A stretch of DNA of 64,000 nucleotides from assembly GCF_022605165.1 (NCBI RefSeq), contig NC_063079.1:754001-818000 (forward strand), given 5' to 3'. The stretch is from Purpureocillium takamizusanense. Its lineage: Eukaryota; Ascomycota; Sordariomycetes; Hypocreales; Ophiocordycipitaceae. Both the position numbers and the translations under genes were made by a program. The notes below the pieces were generated by a model. That model worked only from the letters and a program-made list of their open reading frames with translations, did not search any database and was not told where the DNA came from. Below, one piece after another: positions 43,598 to 53,215 of the stretch; the stretch's first letter is position 1, and each line of letters starts with the position of its first letter.

Positions 43598-45259
43598 ATG
43601 CTGCTCCCAAAGCAATTCGCATGTGGTCTGAGACCTGCCATGGGAGGCATCATACTCCTGACCTTACTCGTGTCCGTCGCGTACTATCTGTACAACACGT
43701 CCTGGCAGGCGGTCGTCTCTCTGCGAACGGGCTCGTCGTCGTCGTCGTGGTGGCCGCACAGGCTCACGTCGCTGGGCGAGCCGCACGACAGCACGCCGGG
43801 GAGGAAACCCCCCGGAATCGGCGTCAGCGGGCTGGTGTTTTACGGCCGCAGAGACAGGGCGGCGTGCCTGCGATGTTACTTGGACGTGAGTGGCAAGAAC
43901 TCCCGCTGTTGGAAACGTTGTGGAAAAGCACTCACCATTCATGGATGCGTTCATGGACTTGGGTGTGGCAAGTATGCAGACTGCCTTTTTGCTGACATCG
44001 TGTGGTTTTGGGCCTGCAGCGAAACCTGGTGGACAACGGCGGCTGGCTGGAGGAGGTGCTCTTCCTGGTCAACACGGACGACGAAAAGGACTTGGAATAC
44101 CTGGAGGAAATCATCGCGAGCAACCCGCAGCGCTATAAGAAGCTAATAGTCCCCGGCGAGAAGCTGTGGATCTATTCCCTCTACAAGGCATGGCAGCGTC
44201 TAGAGCGCGGTAGGTACTACGTCAAGGTCGACGATGATATCGTACGTCGTCTAGCCCCCTTTCCTTTATACCTACAAAGCAGCCAATGGTCTACTATGAG
44301 ACCCGATCGGTCGTAACGTTGGGATCGACGTATAGGGCTGATAATGCGACTCTAGGTATGGATCGCGGACGATGCGATTCCTCGTATCGTCAGTCGCAAG
44401 ATGCAACATCCCCACGATTTCGCCGTTTCGGCCAACATCATCAACAACCCGCCGCTCGGGTTCATGCATCACCACCTCGGGGCGCTCCATCCGTACTTTC
44501 CCGACATCAAGGCGCCCAAGGATGACGAGAACAACAACAAGAACAGCGACAGCAACAGCGGCAACAAAAAAACCAGCGGCGACGCCAATCTCGCTTCGTG
44601 GCGGCCGTCGCGAGACCCCCCCTGGGACGGCCCATCCGACTACACCTGGCCGCTCGACAGGGCCCCGCCGCACAAGAACCACCGGTGGCTGCGCGTGCGC
44701 AACGAGACCATGATGGGGCAGACGCCCGCGGCCTCGCTCACGTACGAGGTCTGGGGCCCGAGCTACGAGAGCTGGGCCATCGCGGCGCAGATGCACTACT
44801 CGCTGCTGGAGAACATGGAGGGGGGCGACGACGGCCTGGACGCGTACAAGTTCCACCCGCCGTGGGACATGGGCGGCGAGCGCATCCGCATCAACCTGAT
44901 TTGCGTCTACGGCGACGACATCCTCGACACGAACCCGGCCAACTGGACGGAGGGCAGGAGCGACGAGGACATGCTTGCCATTGACCTGCCCAAGAGGCTA
45001 CGCCGCCGTGAGTGTCTTTGTTTCCACTTTCTCCTGACAGACGTGGACTCTTGGGAGAGGTCGATGGTGGAGGACTGGATGGTGTGTGCGTGAGAGAGAG
45101 AGAGAGCTTTTCCGCTGACCGCGTGATGCAGCCGTCATCGTCGTGGGGGAAGCCCTGGCTGCTCATTACCAGTACGGCGACCAGCGCAACTTGTCGGACA
45201 CGGATGTCCTGGCGCGATACCAAAGCCTTGCGAAGGATCGGGCCTGCCTGTCAAAATGA
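43598..45259 (+). CDS. Type II membrane glycosyltransferase-like protein
   Basis: Four exons are proposed: 43598-43885, 44020-44241, 44356-45004 and 45132-45259, giving 428 residues. A short cytoplasmic N-terminus and one signal anchor (GIILLTLLVSVAYYLY, about 17-32) indicate a Golgi-type type II protein. The luminal part begins GVSGLVFYGRRDRAACLRCY and continues with a GT-A-like core: WLEEVLFLVNTDDEKDLEY, then RYYVKVDDDI|VWIADDAIPR, where the Asp-Asp-Asp metal-binding motif sits beside the second exon junction. Downstream are MHHHLGALHPYF and WDMGGERIRINLICVYGDDI. An Asn/Lys/Ser-rich insert of about 25 residues interrupts the catalytic region. The protein resembles uncharacterised fungal glycosyltransferase-like proteins; donor and acceptor sugars are unknown. 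Confidence 0.72.
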
Positions 45260-48200
45260 TGACCGCTGTAGTGTGCAGTGATGAGGAGGGGAGGGGACGC
45301 ATTGCCCCCAGTTTCCCTCATATATTCGCCTGCAACGGGGGACCTGGTACTCGAACAAGCTCACGGCGGTGCCGAAACGAATCCCGGGCGCTGTGGCAAA
45401 GCCTTTCACGTCCATCCGTACGAGGACGAGGACGAGGACGAAATTGATGTGCACGACGAAGGTACAGGACCACGAGGCCAGTACATGTGCTTCAAGGTTC
45501 GAATCGGAGCGAAGCGATACCGGAGAGTCGCGCTGCTATCATGGAAGCGGCCGCCTCGCAACAAAGCATCGAGCCTCGTACCACCCCGATCGAAGAAGGC
45601 GCGTGGGGTTGACAAACGGTGACAACCCGCCCGAGGTTGATGTCGATGACGGCATCGCGCCCTGAGCCCTTGGGAGTCAGAGGGCATACAATCTTGTCTG
45701 CGGCCCGCTCAAACACCAGAGAAGGGGGGTCCACGAGACCGTCGTGTCTGGGGGACCTGTGTATCAACAAGACCGACGCATATAGCCATTCACGTTCATG
45801 CTTGTAGAAACTGTGGCCCGTCAAGGTGCGGGAGGTCGGAGAGCGTTCTGGATGGATGCGAAGGGGCATCATCACCGGGCTTGGTGGGGTCTAATAACAT
45901 ACCCCGGGACGAAACAAACAAACGAACCATGATACTACATGTATTCGGTTTGCGGTGCGATGCCTGCGGGCGGAAGAGAAAGAGAGGATTGCGTGGGCCC
46001 CCAGTCATACAAGGTCAGTCAATGACTGTTTGCAAGTCCGAAAGCGGGTATGGCTTGCCCCAAAGAAGAAGCCGTTGCATCGAAACGTCTGATCGACGCC
46101 CTTTCATCTGGTGCGCGCGATCACCACCCTGCGCCGCACGCCAGCCATCCATCCAACCGCGGAGATGATCAGGGGACCGACCACAAGCAGTCGTTCGGCA
46201 TGCGTACCCGTCGGCTGGCGGATGAGAGCAAGTAAGCATCGCAGCCAACATTCCGTGCCGATCATAGCGTGGTGTCGTGGCTTAGGGGCTGCCTGCATAC
46301 CGAGTTTGGTAATAAGTTCATGTTGACATGTACGTATGTGCTTGGCCGCCCCGCGGGGTTTCCCGCATATGGTGCCGGAACTGCTACGTAGTAACTGCCA
46401 AATACTACTTCGTACTAGCATTACCATTACTACCAAGTTCGCATGTGCTTGCCCGCCGATGTGCAGTGTGAAGCTGTATGGCCGCGACTCAGTCTGGCCT
46501 CTGCCGATGCAAGCCTGCAAGCCCGCGCCGCCAGGCCCCAGCACATCTACAGGCTGGAAGCAACATGGAGCGGTGCGAGATAGATGGATGGCGTGCTGCC
46601 GTCACCAGCGAGGAACAGGCAGGTGGCTGCGCGCCTTGACGCGGCTCACGGATATCGACATGGGCGATGCAATGCAGGGCTTGGGCAATCAATAGCGTCC
46701 CATGTATCATGCGCGTGGCCGGGACCGGTCGTTTTTCTCGCTCTCTTTGTCTGCTTCTTCTTCGCTTCGCTCGTATGCATGGGCGTATCCTCATGCGCGT
46801 TATCAAACCGCCGGAGGGTTTGCGGGGCAGGCCGCTGTCTGGGGCAACGCAGGCACGGCAATCTGCAGCGAGACCGGAACTCGGGGGGCCAGTCCGTTTT
46901 TTGCTTGAGAGTTGAGACGGGAACTCGATGGGGCCCTTTGTTGGAAAGCAACAAGACCGTTGCGCTTCAAGGTAAGAGGTAGTACTACTGCACGTACGCG
47001 GTTTGCATGCCTGCGGAGCCTCCTCAGTCCGCCGGAGGAGACACCCCCCCCCCCGGGTCCGACGGGCGGTCTGGTCGGGACAATTGCACCCGCATATATT
47101 GGCTGATATGAACAATACATATATGATGGACTAAGTTACATGATAAAATAATTTTCAATGCAGGCAGGGCCGAGGAACCGTGGGTCGACGAAACAGGCGC
47201 GAGGTGCCGCCGCTTCTGCCTCCTGCTCTTCCGAGCGTCCTCCTTTCTCGGCGCCACATCCGGGGGGCCGCAGTATGGCTCCGGCGTCGGCGGCGGACGG
47301 CTTGGAGAGAAGAGAGAAAGGAAAGGGGGCGTGAGGCGCACGGTGGGCGTCCGGGGGCCCGACCGACCGAGCCCCCCGCCGCTTCCCGTTGCGGAAGGTC
47401 GCGTTAGCCAGGCGGGCCGGCGAGCGGTACCACCATCCTCTTCCAGCAGGCCCTTTTTTTTTGGGCCCGTCTCTCTGTTCGTTCTTTGTGTGCCTTGCGA
47501 GGGGGCGGTGGTGCCTATAGTAGGTACCTACCGTAGGTAATGTGCCTGATGTGAAGTTGGTGGTAGCAGTTGGAGAAGGGGGTGGAGAAATGGGATCGAT
47601 CGGCCGTTGGGGAAGAACCACCGGGCCAAAACCGTAGGCTTGTTGGTCCGAGAGAGAGATTAAGTTGAGCCTCCTCCTTGGGGGCCGCGGGGATAGATAG
47701 GCTCACGAGGCACCTTTGCGTCCGTCGGCGGCGCACGCGTCCGTTCGTGTAAGCCGCCGCCTGGGGGGAAAGGGAGGGAAGGGGGGAGGGCGCCTCGTTC
47801 TCATTCACCTGGCATGCCATCGTCCGTCCGGTACAAGGGCATAGGGCCGACAGGGGGGGGGGGGGCGGCGGGTGTTGGCTGCACGGCGCTGTACCGCACC
47901 GCACTGCCATGCGCCGCCGCCACGGTAGCTGAAGCCGACGATCTTCAGCAAAGGAGCCGCGAAGAGGCACGGACGCGGGGCGCACAGGTGGACGGGGCAC
48001 ACGGCACGTACTAAGTTGGCAGCAGGCATACTACGTATACTAATACTTGATACTCATCGTTGTCGACCATGTACTACTAGGTAGTTGTGTGTGTGCACGT
48101 ATATATATCGTGGCCGCCTTCGCGCCGTCGGGTGCGCCTGCCTGCCTGCCAGTCTGTTCCCCTTTCCCCGGTGTGGTAACTGCTCGTGGCATCAGGCACA

Positions 48201-48341
48201 GACAGGACAAGGCAGCACACGGTCGTTGCTGCTGGTACTTGCTGCTGCTGCCATCATTGTCGTCGTCCAAGTTGTCGTCGACGTTGAAGAGTCCATCGTT
48301 GAGAGCATCAACTCCAAGCATTCGTATAAGTGTAAACCACC
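45260..48341. other. Intergenic region, no supported gene
   Basis: Three kilobases with only short or both-strand overlapping frames. A 12-base palindrome GTAGGTACCTAC lies at 47520-47531. GC-rich G runs occur near 47854-47868. The final few hundred bases form the promoter and leader of the S28 peptidase gene. Confidence 0.42.
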
Positions 48342-50540
48342 ATGCGGTGCTCCTGCTCCCTCGCGGCGACGACCGCCCTCGCGGCGGCCCTCGGCGCCTC
48401 GGCCACCATCTACAGCATCAACGACGGCGACATCCCCATCCGTCACATGTCCCACGGCATCCAGCTGGCCAACCCCCTGCAAGGCGCCGTTCCCAACCGC
48501 CCTCCGGTCCCCAACGACGACGACGACGGGTTCAGCTACGAGCTCACGTCGTCAGGCATCGTCCGGCGCGCCGCCGCCGCCCCCAAGATCGACGTCAAGG
48601 CCGGCTTCTTCGAGCAGCTCATCGACCACAGCAACCCCTCGCTCGGCACCTTCACGCAGCGGTACTGGTGGAACGCGGACCACTACGCCGGCCCCGGGTC
48701 GCCCATCGTGCTCAACGCGCCCGGCGAGAACAACGCCGACGGCTACCAGGGGTACACGACCAACCGCACCATCCCGGGGCTCTTCGGGCAGGCGACGGGC
48801 GGCGCCGTGATCCTCCTCGAGCACCGCTACTGGGGCGGCAGCTCGCCCTACGAGAACCTCACCGCCGAGACGCTGCAGTACCTGACGCTCGACCAGTCCG
48901 TCGCCGATCTCATCCACTTCGCCAAGCACGTCGACCTGCCCTTTGACCGCAACGGCTCGTCGCGCCCGGACAAGGCCCCCTGGGTGCTGTCGGGTTGCTC
49001 GTACCCGGGCGCCCTCGCCGCGTGGACCAACAAGCTCGCTCCAGGCACCTTTTGGGCGTACCACTGCTCGAGCGCCGTCGTCGAGGACATTTCCACCCTC
49101 TGGCAGTACTACGTGCCCGTCGAGCAGGCCTTGCCGCGCAACTGCAGCGCCGACTTCCGCCGCGTCATCTCCCATGTCGACAAGGTGCTCGCCGAGGGCA
49201 CGCCCGAGAAGCGCCAGCGCCTCAAGGACCTGTTTGGCTTTGGCGACCTCAAGCACGACGACGATTTTGCTAGTGCCATTACGGGCGGGCTCGGCAATTG
49301 GCAGAGCCAACAGTTTTACTCGGGCTACGGCCCGATCCAGCGCATGTGCGACTACATTGAGGTGAGTGGTTGAGTCCCCATGTTTGCCGTTGCCTCCTTG
49401 TCTGCTGCCGCCGCCGCCGCCCCTGAGAATGAGGCGGGGAAGTGAGTACAGAAGGGGGGGGGGGAACGTATGAAGAGTTGCTAACTGGGCTGCGTAGAAC
49501 GTGTGGCCCAAGAGCAACGCAACGGTCCCGGGCGCCGACGGCGTGGGCCAGTGCAAGGCCATCAAGGGCTTTGCCAAGTGGTCGCGGGAGATTCTGATCC
49601 CCGGATGTAAGTCTACTCCTGTTTCGTCTGATACATGTTCCACCGCCGCGGTGAAGGCTGCATCAGAGACTGACAAACATGTGTTTCTTCGGCAACAGCG
49701 TGCGCCGCGCTGGGCTACTGGAAGGACAACAACACGGTCGCCTGCTACGACTCGCACAACGTGCAGCTCGAGTCGTACCTGGACACGTCGGTCAACAACA
49801 CGGTCAACCGCCAGTGGATGTGGTATCTGTGCAACGAGCCGTACGTTTGAGCCCCTGACCCCCTGACTATGTGCCCTGCCCCTCTCTCCTGTCTTGACGT
49901 GAAGTGTGCTCTTCTCAACGACATTCCCAACCCCTATAAGCGTTAACGACACCCGCTTCTTCCTTGCTCACTCTCCATCCCGACAACGAAATACCTCGCC
50001 TTGCGAAGAACATTGCTGACGCCATAGCCCTTGCCTGGGCTCCGCAGCTTCGAGTGGTGGCAGACGTGGGCCCCCGAGTCCACCTCGGGCCTCATCCCCA
50101 AGATCTTCGACCGCGAGTACCAGCGGCGCCAGTGCGGCCTCTACTTCCCCTCCGTGGGCGACCACACGTACGGCCTCGCGCGCGGGCGCACCGTCGAGCA
50201 GGTCAACGCCAAGACGGGCGGCTGGGACTACGTCAACACGACGCGCCTCATGTGGGTGAACGGCGAGCTCGACCCCTGGCGCCCGGCCACGGTGTCGGCC
50301 GAGCTGCGCCCCGGCGGGCCCCTGGCCAGCACCGAAGAGGCGCCCGTCTTCTTGCTGCCCAAGGCGGCGCACTGCAACGACGCCATCGTCAAGAATGGCG
50401 AGGCGAACCCCGCGGTGGGCAAGATGATGCGCGAGGAGGTGGACACGATTAAGCGCTGGGTGGAGGACTTTTATAAGCAGAAGAAGGGGGGAGAGAAGAA
50501 GAAGCCTGAGAAGAAGACGCGGCGGGCGTTTGACGCTTAG
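48342..50540 (+). CDS. Secreted serine peptidase, family S28 (prolyl carboxypeptidase-like)
   Basis: Exons are 48342-49361, 49498-49606, 49699-49840 and 50048-50540, joining to 587 residues. A signal peptide (MRCSCSLAATTALAAALGASA) and a propeptide-like segment with VRRAAAAPK precede the S28 core: FEQLIDHSNPSLGTFTQRYW, GAVILLEHRYWGGSSPY, LTLDQSVADLIHFA. The nucleophile motif is SGCSYPG. The other triad residues appear as Asp in VNGELDPW and His in PKAAHCND. Junction CNEP|FEWWQTWAP fits the family. Several N-glycosylation sequons (NRT, NLT, NCS) support secretion. S28 enzymes cleave after proline at peptide ends, usually in acidic vacuolar or extracellular settings. A Lys-rich tail (KGGEKKKPEKKTRR) ends the protein and is unusual. 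Intron 3 is long at 207 nt. Confidence 0.9.
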
Positions 50541-50718
50541 ACGCGGGGTGTAGAGAGGATGAATAGACGGATTGGGGGGGAAGGGATCATGGATGGATAT
50601 GAGGTTGGGACTCGGTCGCGACGAACATGGCGACTCCCTGCCTGTACGTACGTGCGTATAGCGTTACACGATAGAAGTATAAAGGCATCACTTTGTGTGT
50701 ACAGCACGCGTCTGCTTT

Positions 50719-50746
50719 CCTGCCTGCCTGCCTGCCTGCCTGCCTG
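50719..50746. repeat. CCTG tetranucleotide microsatellite (7 copies)
   Basis: Seven perfect tandem CCTG units lie about 180 bases past the S28 peptidase stop codon, probably in or just beyond the 3' untranslated region. Confidence 0.9.
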
Positions 50747-51048
50747 ATTACGTGCTGATGCCTGGTGAGAGTGATACATGTTTGTAACTGGATCATGCAC
50801 GTCTCTGACTGAACTGACTGCCATGTCTGGTGCGCGCTACAGTCCATGTACAACGTGCACACGTGCATTTCCGACACTACTGGGATGAACAGCCACCGCG
50901 TCGTCTATGCACTTTTGCATGGTGAGCCACCCCACAGATGCTATCCTCTTCTCTCCCCGCCCCCTGGCGTCCCTGCTTCTCCCATCGCCAGAGCCCATCA
51001 TTACAAGAGAACAGGAACAACAGCAGAACAAGAACAATCATGGAAAGC

Positions 51049-52267
51049 TTACAGCAAGCCTGGGATAATCGCCCACTTCTTGCCCACCTTGTCCGCGCCG
51101 AACCTCTCTACGTACCAGCGCTTGCCGCTGACGGCCCGCGGCAGCATCGACGCCACCTCGTTGACGAGAAAGGCCCACGCCGGGGCGCACGTCCAGCCCG
51201 CGGCCATGAGGAAGCCCAGCCACTCGACCCACTCGCAAAAGTAGTGCGGGTACAGCATGTACCTGAAGAGGCCGGCCTGGGGGATCTCGTAGTGGTGGTG
51301 GTGCGCTGACGTCGCCGACGTGCCGTTGCTGCTGCTGCTGCCGCCGCTGCCGTTGGCTTTGCTACTCGGGCCGGCGGTATTCTTGTTGTTCTTGTTGTTA
51401 GTCTGCCTGGCGGCGGCGCGGCGGCGAATCTCGCGCAGCTCCTCGTCGTGGAAAAAGTTGCCGGCGAGGCCGACGTAGAAGAGCAGCATGCCGAGGGCGA
51501 ACTGGGGGAGGGGCGACTGGGCGGCCCAGGCGTCGGCGGTGAGGGGCCCGTAGGCGGACAGCCAGGAGCCGAGGCAGGTGGCGTTGATGAGCTGGAAGCA
51601 CAGGGCGGCGGCCCAGACGAAGACGTGGATGGGCGCCATGGAGGGCTGCAGGAGGGGATAGGCGATGGCGCGGTACGAGTAGTGGATGACCTGCCCGAAA
51701 GGGGGGGGAATAAGATTAGGAGTCGGAGGTTATTCAAGAGGAGGCAGGCTGGTCAAGGGTGACAGATATGGGGGAGAGAAGGAAGAAGGGGACAAGGACT
51801 CACAAACAGCCCGCCCAGCACGCGGTTCTGCCACGGCAGGTCCTCGACGCCGTGCCGCGCCGGCATGGTGCTCATCAGGTACAGCAGGGTGAGGAACCCC
51901 GGCGCCTCCATGGTCATCCAGGCGGCGCGCCCGGGCAGGTTGAGCCTGCTGGCGACGCTCGTCTTGCCCATGGGGTACCACCTGACGAGCCACTGGATGG
52001 AGGCGAGCTGTTGACGATGCCGTTAGCTTGTTGTCTATTGTCTTTTTTGTTTTTGAGAAAAGTTCACCGCGCTTCAGAGCATGGCATAGATGAAAGGATC
52101 AACGGAGGAGGCAGGAATTAGGCATGAAGGGAGGGCGAGGAGGAAGAAGGGGGTTTGGTGTGACGATATGGGTGGTGGCGTACCGGTGGAAAGGCGAGCT
52201 GCCACGCGCGCAGAATGAGGTCGTAGTGCGCCCGCGTCGGCGGGAGCCAGCCCTCGATGATGGCCAT
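51049..52267 (-). CDS. Steroid 5-alpha-reductase-family membrane enzyme
   Basis: Three minus-strand exons are proposed: 52267-52184, 52007-51804 and 51690-51049, all phase 0, giving 309 residues. Hydrophobic segments are spread throughout: TMEAPGFLTLLYLMSTM, a turn into VIHYSYRAIAYPLL, then VFVWAAALCFQLINATCLGS and FALGMLLFYVGLAGNF. The C-terminal block is diagnostic: YPHYFCEWVEWLGF, a further helix, KRWYVERFG and KKWAIIPGLL, matching the 3-oxo-5-alpha-steroid 4-dehydrogenase domain. Family members reduce a polar-conjugated double bond using NADPH at the ER membrane; for this gene the substrate could be a sterol or another lipid. A Lys/Asn/Ser/His-rich insert of about 40 residues sits between two conserved parts. 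The gene is convergent with the S28 peptidase gene. Confidence 0.85.
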
Positions 52268-53215
52268 GGTGCCGTTGCCGATGCTGTTTTAGTTGTTGTC
52301 GTTGATGCTGATGCTTCCACAAGCAGCTCACACGGACCTCCAGCGGCGGCGCTTCCTAGTCCCAAGCTCGCTCGCTCACTCGCGTGTCTGTGTTGGTGGT
52401 GTCGTCGTTCAGGGGGCAGTACTCCACAGCACGCTCCAGGGACGAGCGCAATTCAGCAGCAGCACGACGACGCGAAAATGCTTCGTGTGTCTGTGTGAGG
52501 GGTACACGAGCGCGCTGCGTTGACGTTGTGACGTGATGTTGTGACGTGGGAGCGAGCGGCAGCAGCGGGTTGAGGAGAAAAGAGAGCGTGTGAGAGAGAG
52601 TCGTGTGTAGGTACGTACATTTCGCAGACGCAAAAAAGTGTACGTACCGGGTACGCCCGAGTCGATGACAAGCATCACGAGTGAATCGAATGAATGAATG
52701 ATGATCCTTGCCCGTCCGTGTCTTAATGTGGAGACGGCATGAACCAACCAACTTATACACTGCTACCGCCGAGACCCTGCTAGCAACGAACCTGTTTCTC
52801 CCGCTACGCCGCAGCGCTCGTCGACGGCTGGGAATAGCCTCAATCAACCAAAGCCTGGTTCACCGTGACCATGATTGATGCTCAAGGACACACCACGCAC
52901 TACTTACAATCCCAGAATAGAATAATTATACCAGCCATACATATATTCATGTCGTAAACCCGTGCCCGTCTTTGTAATCGTCCCCTGCACAGCCAGCCCA
53001 TCGCCAAAGTACGGATACATGCACCACAAAATGCCACCAACTAGGTAACTACCTTGGTGCAACGTAACCCACATACCAAATACGTAGGTGCTGCTCTCCC
53101 AAAAACGCCATGCCTTGCTTCCCGTGATATGAAACGCCCCCATGATGCGCGCACATGAACCACAGCATGTCAGAAAACCAACGGCACACGCTGCTCATCC
53201 GTCATCCACATCACA
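52268..53215. other. Intergenic region, no supported gene
   Basis: Contains the upstream region of the minus-strand reductase gene and the 3' flank of the MINDY-type gene. Frames are short and uninformative. GTACGTAC-type palindromic bits occur near 52610-52650. Confidence 0.5.

Noticed and set aside
45496..45505. GGTTCGAATC, similar to a tRNA T-loop.
   Set aside because: No matching acceptor stem, D-arm or anticodon arm could be drawn around it.
48552..49952. A 466-codon minus-strand frame opposite the S28 peptidase.
   Set aside because: Mirror frame of a strongly biased coding exon. The plus strand has the full S28 motif set.
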